From Helicobacter apodemus (GTDB taxonomy: Bacteria; Campylobacterota; Campylobacteria; Campylobacterales; Helicobacteraceae), in the NCBI RefSeq assembly GCF_000765745.2, contig NZ_JRPC02000008.1, positions 19,528-83,527 on the forward strand: a stretch of 64,000 bases of DNA, written 5' to 3'. Positions within the stretch are counted from its first letter, which is position 1, and the number at the start of each line of letters is the position of its first letter. The position numbers and the translations under genes were made by a program. Below are positions 36,787 through 45,236 of the stretch, one piece after another. The notes beneath the pieces were generated by a model. That model was not told where the DNA came from, ran no database searches, and saw only the letters and a program-made list of their open reading frames with translations.

Positions 36787-37547
36787 AAACTCTCCTCTAA
36801 AACAATATGGCTTTTACAAAGTAAATCTTTAGGTTCTTTACAAAGTGTGAGTTTAAATCCAAATTCTACCCTCTCTAGCTCCATACTCTCTATAAAATCA
36901 TCTAAAAGGTAGGATTTATCAGAGAATAAAAAGAGTTGATTATCCTTTAAAACAATTTTTTTATGAGCCCTCTTAGAATCTAGGAGATAAACCTTTGAAA
37001 AGAATGTTTGGGAAGCATCATTTATTAAAAATTCTGGTATTTGTGTAATGATTTCATAGGCATTTTGGGACAATATTTTTGCTCTAAATTTAGGAGTATA
37101 GTAATCTCTAGGACTATTATTAGGGTATAAAAACAATAATTCAAAGGGCTGTGAATAAAGAGTGCATAAGGCATTAAGACGCTCCTGAAATTGTTGATTA
37201 AGCGGTAAAACTGCAAGCTCTAAAGTATTACTCATTGTAGCCCTAGCAACAAGAGAGCTAAAACAAGGCAAAGAATAGTCCCCAAGATTCACCCATTGAT
37301 TGCTTTTTTCTAAAAACTCTAAAGTATTATCCTGCAAGAAAATACTTTCAAAAACAGCTTTTTGAAGAATCTTTTGTATCTGTGCCATAGTATTAAGTAA
37401 AGAAATTTCTAACAAATACTTTTGCTCGCTACTTTGATAATCTGCATAAATAGCTAAAATACTCTTTCCACTTATTCCTGCTATTATTCCAACAATTAAA
37501 GCAGTAATTAATACCTCAACAAGGCTAAAGGCTTTAAATTTTTTCAT
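36783..37547 (-). CDS. Pseudopilin-like transformation protein
   Basis: A 254-residue protein with a type III signal KFKA then FSLVEVLITALIVGI: Ala at -1, Phe +1 and Glu +5. The rest is soluble with several cysteines. Size and N-terminus resemble GspJ-type minor pseudopilins. It overlaps both neighbours by four bases, so its role in the Cts machine is inferred from the operon. Confidence 0.7.
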   Translation of the reverse strand: MKKFKAFSLVEVLITALIVGIIAGISGKSILAIYADYQSSEQKYLLEISLLNTMAQIQKILQKAVFESIFLQDNTLEFLEKSNQWVNLGDYSLPCFSSLVARATMSNTLELAVLPLNQQFQERLNALCTLYSQPFELLFLYPNNSPRDYYTPKFRAKILSQNAYEIITQIPEFLINDASQTFFSKVYLLDSKRAHKKIVLKDNQLFLFSDKSYLLDDFIESMELERVEFGFKLTLCKEPKDLLCKSHIVLEESF

Positions 37548-37765
37548 TGGATATTAATAAGGGGGAAGGATTTATTGGCAGATAAATGATAAACACACTG
37601 CTTTTTAAGGGTATCACAAATAGGTATTTTTAAAGATTGAGCTTTAGAAGATTCTTCTTGCAATAAAACCTTAACAAAAAAGATAAAGCTAAAACTAACC
37701 ATACTTAAAGCCATCAATAACTCTATAAGAGAAAATGCCCTAAAAGAATTTGGTGCAAATTTCAT
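37544..37765 (-). CDS. Small pseudopilin-like protein
   Basis: A 73-residue protein whose N-terminal SFRA then FSLIELLMALSM gives Ala -1, Phe +1 and Glu +5 and a hydrophobic helix, followed by only about 40 residues with two cysteines (PICDTLKKQC). The start ATG overlaps the ctsF stop codon as TAATG; the longer frame to 37828 lies inside ctsF and is rejected. It resembles GspI-type minor pseudopilins. Confidence 0.68.
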   Translation of the reverse strand: MKFAPNSFRAFSLIELLMALSMVSFSFIFFVKVLLQEESSKAQSLKIPICDTLKKQCVYHLSANKSFPLINIQ

Positions 37766-38964
37766 TAAAATGCTTTCATCTGTAAGGGTAACTCCCAAAG
37801 GGGCAAAAATATCCCCAAAGCAAGCCATAATACAAGCAGTCCTAAAAATACAATCATCACAGGTTCTAAAGCGGCCATTAAAGATTCGCTTCTGGTTTGC
37901 AATTCCTCTTTATGAAGTTCTAATATAACTTCTAAGGCTTCTAAAAACCCCTCCTCATCTTTAGCACTATGGATTAATCCTAAAGTCAATCTATCCCAAA
38001 TGCCACTTTTCTCAAAACTCTCTGCTATACAAACCCCCTTTAAGATATATCCATAAATATCTTCTACCCTAAGCCTCAAATAAGTATTTTCAATACCTTT
38101 TGAAGAGATTTTTAAAACCTGCTCTAAAGGAATTTTACTCCGATAAAGCCAATAAAAACTTAGCAAAAATTGACTCATTGTATAATGATAAATAACCCTT
38201 CCTAAAAGAGGGAAAGATAAAGCGAGTTTAGAAAACTTCTCTTGAAGCAAAATAGAATGCTTATAAAACCAAATCCCAATAAGACTTATTAAGCAAATCC
38301 CAAAAACAATCCTCATTCCCCATTGCATAATTAAAGAGTGCATAAATAATAAACTTCTACTTACTAAAGGCAAATGTGCTTGAAAATCTAAAAACAAAGA
38401 TTCGAATTGTGGGAGGACAAAAATCGTAATCCCTAAGAACACCAACACCATAACCATACTAACAAACAAGGGATAGAATAAGATTTTTTTAAAAATCTTT
38501 TGGTTTTTTTGACGATTTTTTAGCCCTAAAATAATAAACTCTAAAGCCTCAACAAGTTTTCCACTTTTATGCCCTATTTCAATCATCGAACAAATAAAAT
38601 CTTCAAAGCCTGCTTCTAAAAAACAAAGCGGTAATGTTTTGCCCTTTTGTAGCCCAAAAAGGACTTTTTTAAATTTTAGCCTTAAAAGAGGATTATGGAT
38701 TTGCAAAATAGTATCCTCTAGCACAGATAATAAGGGTATCTTTGCACTTAAGCCCAATTTTAATTGATAAAATACACTAATAAGCTCCCTAAGTTTAGGA
38801 GGATTAAGAATCATTATGTCCTCTAAAAAGCTCCCTTTAGGCAAAATCTCTAAAACAAAAACCTTCTCTTTTTGCAATCTTGCATAAAGGGATTTTTCAT
38901 CCATAGCATAAAATCTTTGTGTATAGATTCTCCCCTCTTTTTTAAAACGTACCAAAAAACACAT
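37765..38964 (-). CDS. ctsF: GspF/PilC-type inner-membrane platform protein
   Basis: A 399-residue protein with two T2SSF domains (about 45-170 and 255-375) and membrane helices near 165-190, 215-240 and 365-390, the standard GspF layout. It anchors the assembly ATPase and recruits pseudopilins. In Campylobacter the homologue CtsF is required for natural transformation. The gene abuts the ATPase gene with a one-base overlap. Confidence 0.88.
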   Translation of the reverse strand: MCFLVRFKKEGRIYTQRFYAMDEKSLYARLQKEKVFVLEILPKGSFLEDIMILNPPKLRELISVFYQLKLGLSAKIPLLSVLEDTILQIHNPLLRLKFKKVLFGLQKGKTLPLCFLEAGFEDFICSMIEIGHKSGKLVEALEFIILGLKNRQKNQKIFKKILFYPLFVSMVMVLVFLGITIFVLPQFESLFLDFQAHLPLVSRSLLFMHSLIMQWGMRIVFGICLISLIGIWFYKHSILLQEKFSKLALSFPLLGRVIYHYTMSQFLLSFYWLYRSKIPLEQVLKISSKGIENTYLRLRVEDIYGYILKGVCIAESFEKSGIWDRLTLGLIHSAKDEEGFLEALEVILELHKEELQTRSESLMAALEPVMIVFLGLLVLWLALGIFLPLWELPLQMKAF

Positions 38965-40379
38965 TATTTAACAACCCGATAAACTTCTTTTAAATCGGTA
39001 ATTCCAAGCTCTACCTTTTTTAATCCTTGCTGATAAAGACTAAAATCTAAATCCCTCTGCCTTAACAACTCCAAAGCCCTCTGCTTATCTATCCTCTGAT
39101 AAATAAAATCCTCTAAAACCTTATCCATCTCTAAAACCTCCGCAATAACTTCTCTCCCATTATATCCGGTGTTATTACAAATTACACAACCTCGTGAAAC
39201 AAAAGAATTACCCTCTAAAACCTTGCATACGCAAAGCTTTCTTATAAGTCTTTGAGCAATAATTCCACTTAGTGATTGAGCAATAAAATAAGGCTCTAAC
39301 CCCATATCCAACAAACGCACTATCGTATCTAAAGAATCATTAGTATGCAAAGTCGCAAAAACTAAATGCCCTGTAAAAGCTGCTTGAATAGCTATTTGTA
39401 AAGTTTCTCTATCCCGCACCTCCCCTAGAATTATCACATCAGGATCTTGCCGCAAAACATTTTTTAAAATATTAACAAAAGACATTTTTTGCCCAACTAC
39501 CACTTGAGCAATCCTATGAAGCCGATATTCCACAGGATCTTCTAGGGTGATTATTTTTAGATTCTTATCTTTAATAATATTTAAAACCCCATACATTGTC
39601 GTGCTTTTACCACTCCCAGTAGGACCTGTTATAAAAACTAATCCATAAGGAAGTGAAAAAAGTCGCTTAATTTTCTCCATTTGTAGAGGTAAAAAACCTA
39701 AATCCTCTAAGGGAAAAAACGTTTTTTGCTTATCTAAGATTCTCAAAACTATGGACTCTCCCTCAATTAAGGGCAAAACAGAAACCCTAAAGTCTAACAC
39801 TCTTTTAGAATCTTCTTTTAATAATTCTAAAGAGAATCTCCCATCTTGAGGTATCGTATTCTCTGTGATATTAAGATTAGCTAATAACTTTAAAGAAGTG
39901 CTAAGGGGAGCAAAAACCCATCCTTGAAAACTAAATCGCTCTATTAAAACACCGTCAATGCGAAAACAAATGCGACAATTCTCAAAATCTTTTTGAAAAT
40001 GTATATCACTAGCCCTCTTAGATACTCCCTCTTGTAAAATTAATGTAACTAACTCTAAAATACTAGAATTTTTGCCCTCTGAAACCTTTTGAATCTCATC
40101 AAAAATTTGGGACAAAAGCCTTTTTAATCGCTCCTCTAACTTTAACCACAATAAGGCTTTGTTAAAATCCTCCCTACTAATTCTCCCAAACTCTAAAGTT
40201 TTTGCATTAAAATGCTTTTTAAAGAAATCGTGATATTTAAATTCATCAGCGTTTTTTAATCCAACAAATAATTTCTCATCATCATTTTTAACAATTATTG
40301 CTTGAAAATACTCTATTTGCTCTGTATTTAACAGCAAAGCCGCTTCTGCTTCAATATCCCCTAAACAAAAAGTTTTCAC
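38964..40379 (-). CDS. ctsE: GspE/PilB-type assembly ATPase
   Basis: A 471-residue secretion ATPase. Residues 1-110 form the N-terminal domain. The C-terminal domain has Walker A GPTGSGKST at 252-260, the Asp-box TLEDPVEY, Walker B VIILGEVRD near 315-323 and the His-box TLHTNDS. A zinc-type cysteine cluster follows, but as CVC ... CVIC only about 18 residues apart instead of the usual CxxC pair. The conserved SDIHF motif is at about 124. It powers pseudopilus extension; Campylobacter CtsE is needed for DNA uptake. Confidence 0.9.
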   Translation of the reverse strand: MKTFCLGDIEAEAALLLNTEQIEYFQAIIVKNDDEKLFVGLKNADEFKYHDFFKKHFNAKTLEFGRISREDFNKALLWLKLEERLKRLLSQIFDEIQKVSEGKNSSILELVTLILQEGVSKRASDIHFQKDFENCRICFRIDGVLIERFSFQGWVFAPLSTSLKLLANLNITENTIPQDGRFSLELLKEDSKRVLDFRVSVLPLIEGESIVLRILDKQKTFFPLEDLGFLPLQMEKIKRLFSLPYGLVFITGPTGSGKSTTMYGVLNIIKDKNLKIITLEDPVEYRLHRIAQVVVGQKMSFVNILKNVLRQDPDVIILGEVRDRETLQIAIQAAFTGHLVFATLHTNDSLDTIVRLLDMGLEPYFIAQSLSGIIAQRLIRKLCVCKVLEGNSFVSRGCVICNNTGYNGREVIAEVLEMDKVLEDFIYQRIDKQRALELLRQRDLDFSLYQQGLKKVELGITDLKEVYRVVK

Positions 40380-40984
40380 TAAATTTTATTCCCTTTTTGC
40401 ATTTTCTCTAAAAGCATAGCAAGGTTTTCATCATAATAATGCACTAAAAACCGCTCTAAAATAGAAATAGCCTCCTCTTTATTGCCCTCTAAATACACAC
40501 TTTTTATAAAAATCTCCCAACTTTTTATATTTTTAGGATCTGCTTGGTTGATTTGCAAGGCTAGGGTTTTTGCCCGCTTATAGTCTGCATTTGCTAAAGA
40601 TTCTTGAGCCTCATAGAGCATAGTGGGTTTTTGTATGCTACTAAAAGAAAATTTCTTAAGATTCTTAGTTTCTGTTTTAAAAGCCATTTTAGATTCTTCT
40701 TGGATTAAGTCTTTATGCTCTATTATTGGGCTTAATTGTAAATACTTCAACGATACCCAACCTAATTTTGTTTCTAAAAAACCATTTTGAATAGAAAAAT
40801 ACTCACAAATAACATCATTACTATAAAGTTTCCCATCAATATTTGCGTGCATATTAGGAGACTCTCTTATATTTAAAGTCTGTGCTGCTACATACAAACA
40901 AGGCTTAAAAGGCTTTTTATCAAAAAATACTCCTAAAAGCATAACACAACCACATACTACACAAATAAATGCTAGTTTTAACAT
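40379..40984 (-). CDS. Membrane-anchored SH3-domain protein of the transformation operon
   Basis: A 201-residue protein with an N-terminal membrane anchor (about 3-20), a bacterial SH3 domain (about 30-85, with LNIRESPN and GWVSLKYLQL) and a C-terminal helical segment resembling tetratricopeptide repeats (about 125-195). SH3_3 domains often bind peptidoglycan or mediate assembly. It lies between the ATPase and secretin genes and overlaps the ATPase gene, so a scaffolding role across the periplasm is plausible. I do not assign a specific name. Confidence 0.65.
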   Translation of the reverse strand: MLKLAFICVVCGCVMLLGVFFDKKPFKPCLYVAAQTLNIRESPNMHANIDGKLYSNDVICEYFSIQNGFLETKLGWVSLKYLQLSPIIEHKDLIQEESKMAFKTETKNLKKFSFSSIQKPTMLYEAQESLANADYKRAKTLALQINQADPKNIKSWEIFIKSVYLEGNKEEAISILERFLVHYYDENLAMLLEKMQKGNKI

Positions 40985-40986
40985 TG

Positions 40987-42450
40987 CTATTCCTCTATAA
41001 GTTTATAACCCAAAGATTCTAAGCTAAACACCCAATCTTCATTAATGATTTTTGGCTCTATAATAAAAACAATCTCTTCGGTATTTTGAATATCTTGAGA
41101 ATAAGAAAAGAAGGTTTTGAGAAGAGGAATATCTCCTAAGAGCGGAATCTTATTTTCTTTTTTAGAAATATTTTGCGAAATGAGTCCCCCTAAAATAATC
41201 TTTTGGTTATTTTTAACCCTTACAATAGAAGAGAGCTGATTAGTCGTTAAATTAGGTGGGGTTTCAAAAGCATTACTTGGCAACTCTAACTTATTCTCCC
41301 TTGTTTTAGTAATAGAGGGGTTAATTTTAAGCATAATCTCATCACCAAAAACCAAAGGCGTAACATCAAGTAAAACCCCAGCAAAAATGGTTGGGTATTC
41401 ATTACCTACATTAGTAAGGGTTGTTTGTGCGTTAATATTTTGGTAAATAGAGCTTTTTTTATAACGTAAAATATCCCCTACACTAATCATAGCAGGCTGA
41501 TTGTTAAGCGTTAGAATCTTTGGGTTAGAGATGGATTGAACTTTGCCATAAGTCTTTAAAAATTCAATAATCCGCTCTAAGCTTAACCCTTGTGAAAAAA
41601 TATTTATCCCATAAGAAACCAAATCCTTACCACTCCCGCCAACTACATTCAATCCGCTAACATTCCCAACCTCTCCGCTTCCTCCAAAATTAGGATTTTG
41701 AGTAAATGAAGGTATTACGAAGTTTTGCAAATTATATAATTCATTCCAATTAATCCCTGTTGTATTATTATGATTATGGGAGATACTTAGAATATTCACA
41801 TCAATTAAAACTTGCTTTTGTAGCCTTTGGTGCAAACTCTGAATATAAGATTCAACTTTTTGCAAACTCTCTTTATCTGCCCTAACACTAATTAATCCAG
41901 CCCCTCTATTAACAATCACACTAGAATCTTTTTGTGTTTTATTTAAAAGCGATAAAATCTCCTCTTCAATCATATCCCAAAAATTAAAACCATCTTCACT
42001 GCTAATATCAATACCAGACTTACTCAAACCCTGTGCCATAGAATCCTTATAGGCATTTGCATAATTTTCATCATTATTAATAAACACTGAAGTGCTACTA
42101 GAACCTTGTCTATTAGTGCCAACATAGTTAATTTTAAAGGTTTTTATTTTTTCTATTTGCAAGGTTAAAAGATTATTTTCATATGTATAATGTAAATTTG
42201 CCACACCAAATAATAAATCAAAAACAAAATCTAAGTTTTTTTGCTTAAAATTTATTAATGGCAAAAGCTTATCAAGGCTTTTTTGCGTTTGTAAATCCTT
42301 ATAAATAACACTAAAATAACATTCTTTAGCAAATTCATTTAAAACTTCGATAATTTTAACACTTGCATCTTCTAAGGAGAGATTAAATAAACGATTTTCA
42401 CAATTTCCATAGACAATGCTACAAAAACATATAATCCACAAAAATCGCAT
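40987..42450 (-). CDS. ctsD: Secretin (PilQ/MshL/CtsD-type outer-membrane channel)
   Basis: A 487-residue secretin. After a signal peptide (1-15) comes a short secretin/TonB N-terminal domain (about 25-100), a long low-complexity loop, an N1-type domain (about 180-215) and the secretin core ending with IPLLGDIPLLKTFF and EEIVFIIEPKII. MshL/PilQ-like secretins let pseudopili and DNA cross the outer membrane. The ribosome-binding site is GAGGAG. It corresponds by position and type to Campylobacter CtsD. Confidence 0.87.
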   Translation of the reverse strand: MRFLWIICFCSIVYGNCENRLFNLSLEDASVKIIEVLNEFAKECYFSVIYKDLQTQKSLDKLLPLINFKQKNLDFVFDLLFGVANLHYTYENNLLTLQIEKIKTFKINYVGTNRQGSSSTSVFINNDENYANAYKDSMAQGLSKSGIDISSEDGFNFWDMIEEEILSLLNKTQKDSSVIVNRGAGLISVRADKESLQKVESYIQSLHQRLQKQVLIDVNILSISHNHNNTTGINWNELYNLQNFVIPSFTQNPNFGGSGEVGNVSGLNVVGGSGKDLVSYGINIFSQGLSLERIIEFLKTYGKVQSISNPKILTLNNQPAMISVGDILRYKKSSIYQNINAQTTLTNVGNEYPTIFAGVLLDVTPLVFGDEIMLKINPSITKTRENKLELPSNAFETPPNLTTNQLSSIVRVKNNQKIILGGLISQNISKKENKIPLLGDIPLLKTFFSYSQDIQNTEEIVFIIEPKIINEDWVFSLESLGYKLIEE

Positions 42451-42451
42451 A

Positions 42452-42709
42452 CTACTCCTCCAAAAACCTCTTTTTCATCAAACAAATTTTCTTTTCGCCT
42501 AAAATAACGCAATCTCCTTCAATCTTTTTAATGGATAATCCCTCAAAAGTATCTTTTACTTGATACCATTTTCCATTAAGATTTATTTTTTCATCCATAA
42601 TTCCTAACAATTTAATAAAATCCCTATCCCCATAAAAAAAGGGATCATAAGAAAAAAACTCTTCACTCAAAACTTGCAACGCAATAAGCAAAAAAGCATA
42701 TCTGCTCAA
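42452..42709 (-). CDS. Small secreted/anchored protein of the transformation operon (PilP/GspC-like position)
   Basis: An 85-residue protein with an N-terminal hydrophobic stretch (RYAFLLIALQVL) and a small soluble domain in which Cys69 and Cys77 could pair. It starts at TTG after AAGGAGG and its position between the PilO-like and secretin genes is that of PilP in pilus operons. The sequence itself is not diagnostic. Confidence 0.6.
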   Translation of the reverse strand: MSRYAFLLIALQVLSEEFFSYDPFFYGDRDFIKLLGIMDEKINLNGKWYQVKDTFEGLSIKKIEGDCVILGEKKICLMKKRFLEE

Positions 42710-43263
42710 AACTCCTCCTTAACATCTAAAAGCTCTATTTGCATAATAAAATCTAAATTATTAGCATTAGGATAAATAGAAAAATCTATGATTTTTAAAG
42801 CTTTAAAAAAACTTTCCATTTTAAAAAGAAACCCAAAAACATTTTTAAAAGTTCCACTCCCCTCTAAAAATATTTGTTTCTCTTGTGCTAAAATAAACCT
42901 CTCTAAAGCAAATTCTTGAGCGAATAACTTAAATTGTGTAATAACACTAGAATTTGTTTGGATGAGAAACTTTTGTTTCTCTTGTGCGGATAAAGTTGCC
43001 TCTAAATCCGCAATAGTTTGTTCTAATTGGTGAATATTATTTTCTTCAACAACTTTTAAAAACTCCTTTTGTAATTGGGATAAATAACTTTGAAGCTCTT
43101 TAGATTGTGTTTTTTGATAATACCAAGAAGATTCCGCCCTTTGTAACAACCCCCACAAAGGAAGCATAGCAAAGGCAAAAAAACAAAAGCAAAAAAGTAA
43201 AATCCTCTCCCTAAGAGTTCTTTGCTTAATCCACATCTCTAATAGCTCTAAAAACCCTACCAA
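42706..43263 (-). CDS. PilO/GspM-like inner-membrane protein
   Basis: A 185-residue bitopic protein: short cytoplasmic tail, one membrane helix (about 21-41), a coiled coil (about 50-100) and a C-terminal periplasmic domain. This is the PilO/GspM plan. The apparent start is TTG; an ATG nine codons later (43236) is an alternative. It overlaps the upstream PilN-like gene by seven bases. It likely aligns the platform with the secretin. Confidence 0.65.
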   Translation of the reverse strand: MVGFLELLEMWIKQRTLRERILLFCFCFFAFAMLPLWGLLQRAESSWYYQKTQSKELQSYLSQLQKEFLKVVEENNIHQLEQTIADLEATLSAQEKQKFLIQTNSSVITQFKLFAQEFALERFILAQEKQIFLEGSGTFKNVFGFLFKMESFFKALKIIDFSIYPNANNLDFIMQIELLDVKEEF

Positions 43264-44336
43264 CTCTTAAGCCTCACAAAATAAAAAGACGAAATAGGCT
43301 CTAAGGCTTCTAAAACTCCTAACCCCTTTTGTTCTAAAAACTCAATAAACTCTAAAGTATATTCTCCCATAAGCAGCATCTCATAAGCATCTTGAGAATA
43401 ATGAAAATAAGCAATTTTAATATTATTTTTCTCTAAAGATTCACGAGCTTTTGTAAAAAATACCATAAAAGATTGTTTAGGCATAAACTTCTGCAAATAG
43501 GTTTCATTAAACGCTATTTTTTCTTGAAGCTCAAAATATTTCTCGCTCAATGCTTTAAAATCCTTTTCATTCCCACTATATCTTTGGTATTCTAATTGTT
43601 GTAATTGAATTTGTTTTTTTAAATCTTCATTGTGTCTTTTCTCTAAGAGCGTCAAAAACTCTAAAGCTAAAGGATAACCCATTCCCAAAAACATTCCCAC
43701 AGCACTCACTAAAACTAGTTTTCCTATATTTTGTCTCCAAAAGGGAGTGCTCTCTTTAGTCGTAATAAAGTTTAACACTTTAGGGTGATTTAATAAATTT
43801 AGCTCCTGTGTATAAACATCAACCAATCCAATCTCTCTATTAATATACCCTTTTAAACCCTGTCTTAGATTATCACTTCCACACCAAAGATGAAAATCCT
43901 TGGTTATTTCTTGCTCTATCTTATCAAGCGATTCCATAATTTTTTTATGCTCTAAAATATCTAAAAAAACAATAGATTCTTGATAATAAACAATAATGCC
44001 AAACTCTAAGGGACTAATACAATCTGCAAGAATAAAAACATTAAAATCTTTATCATTGGGTAAAAAGGCTTGGGTTAAAAAAATAGGATTAGTTAAAAAT
44101 GTAGTTTCTTTAGTAATATATTGAGTAAAATTATCTACACAAGCCACAATACAATGGAATAAATTAGGACTTAAGGCATTATTAAAGCTTAAAAAATACT
44201 CACGATCTCGCTTTAAACCAAAAATTAAACAAATCTGCTCTTCCAAACTATCACGCAAACACTCTTTATTCAGTCTTTGTTCATTCATCTCTAGTGAATA
44301 AAAAGTAATTTCTTTTAAGGGCAAATAAGCAACCAC
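43257..44336 (-). CDS. PilN/GspL-like bitopic protein heading the transformation operon
   Basis: A 359-residue protein with a soluble cytoplasmic half (1-205) that may hold a degenerate actin-like fold, a single membrane helix near 210-235, a coiled coil (about 235-285) and a small periplasmic domain. GspL has this fused PilM-PilN arrangement. The start is GTG after AGGGAG. It is the first gene of the operon, following about 130 bases of AT-rich DNA that should hold the promoter. The family is inferred from topology and order. Confidence 0.65.
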   Translation of the reverse strand: MVAYLPLKEITFYSLEMNEQRLNKECLRDSLEEQICLIFGLKRDREYFLSFNNALSPNLFHCIVACVDNFTQYITKETTFLTNPIFLTQAFLPNDKDFNVFILADCISPLEFGIIVYYQESIVFLDILEHKKIMESLDKIEQEITKDFHLWCGSDNLRQGLKGYINREIGLVDVYTQELNLLNHPKVLNFITTKESTPFWRQNIGKLVLVSAVGMFLGMGYPLALEFLTLLEKRHNEDLKKQIQLQQLEYQRYSGNEKDFKALSEKYFELQEKIAFNETYLQKFMPKQSFMVFFTKARESLEKNNIKIAYFHYSQDAYEMLLMGEYTLEFIEFLEQKGLGVLEALEPISSFYFVRLKSW

Positions 44337-44467
44337 AAAGCTCCCTAAATTTCATTTAAATTTAATATGCCCTAATTCTATCGCAATTAGCAGGGATAAA
44401 AAAATATTTACTTTATTTTAATGATAAAAAATCTCAAAAATGTTACTTTTTATCTTGTTATACGCTA

Positions 44468-45166
44468 TTAAATCCTAGCCAACCAATAAGGGATATTCTC
44501 CTTTTCTGAAAACACATCTGTGCTGCCTCCGTGTCCGGGAAAAACAGGCATATTTTCTTCAAAGTTCAAAAAAGATTCTAAACTCTTTTTCATCGCCTCT
44601 GAAGAGGAATAAGGAAAATCACTACGACCAATAGAACGATAAAAAATAAAATCCCCGCTAAACATTATTTTCTCCTCTGCCTCTTTATGGGATAGGATAA
44701 TCACACTACAACCCGGAGTATGTCCGGGATAGCAAATAAACTCTATAGAAAAATTATTAAAGCTATAGCAGTTTTTACGATTAAGATTTTGGATATTTGC
44801 CATCTTTTCTTCTATTTTTTCTCCCTCTTTTGCACCCACTAAAATATCCGGCGTTGATGAGGGCAATCCCGTGCTAAAACAATCACTTTTAAGCATAAAA
44901 GCATCTTCAAAGGGACAAAGAAGAGGAATTTGTGCGAAATGTTCTTTTAAGGCAGCATTACTCCAAGTATGATCAAAATGTCCGTGCGTATTTAAAATCG
45001 CTAATGGCTTTTTAACATTTTGCAACACCCAATTTATAGCATTAATCCCCGCATCAATAATCAAAGATTCTTGAGTATTTTTATCAAAGGCTACATAACA
45101 ATTTGTCTGATACTCCCCAAAAGGTTGCATTAAGACTTTAAAAGCATTATTTTCAAAAACATTCAT
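44468..45166 (-). CDS. Metallo-beta-lactamase fold hydrolase (glyoxalase II-like)
   Basis: A 232-residue protein with the binuclear metal site: HTHGHFDH near residue 60, the CYPGHTPG motif with the third His, the bridging Asp in FSGDFIF, and the C-terminal PGHG. Such small hydrolases (YcbL type) often act on thioesters such as S-lactoylglutathione, but substrates differ. It is divergent from the dGTPase-like gene, with a good AAGGAA site. Confidence 0.83.
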   Translation of the reverse strand: MNVFENNAFKVLMQPFGEYQTNCYVAFDKNTQESLIIDAGINAINWVLQNVKKPLAILNTHGHFDHTWSNAALKEHFAQIPLLCPFEDAFMLKSDCFSTGLPSSTPDILVGAKEGEKIEEKMANIQNLNRKNCYSFNNFSIEFICYPGHTPGCSVIILSHKEAEEKIMFSGDFIFYRSIGRSDFPYSSSEAMKKSLESFLNFEENMPVFPGHGGSTDVFSEKENIPYWLARI

Positions 45167-45236
45167 AAAAATTCCTTAAGTTTTTCGTAAATCTTAGCAT
45201 AAAGGCGATAAAATAAAAACAAAAACAAGGATTGCA

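Noticed and set aside
37766..37828. Upstream extension of the small pseudopilin
   Set aside because: It lies inside ctsF and would put 21 extra residues before a normal prepilin leader; the TAATG start fits better.
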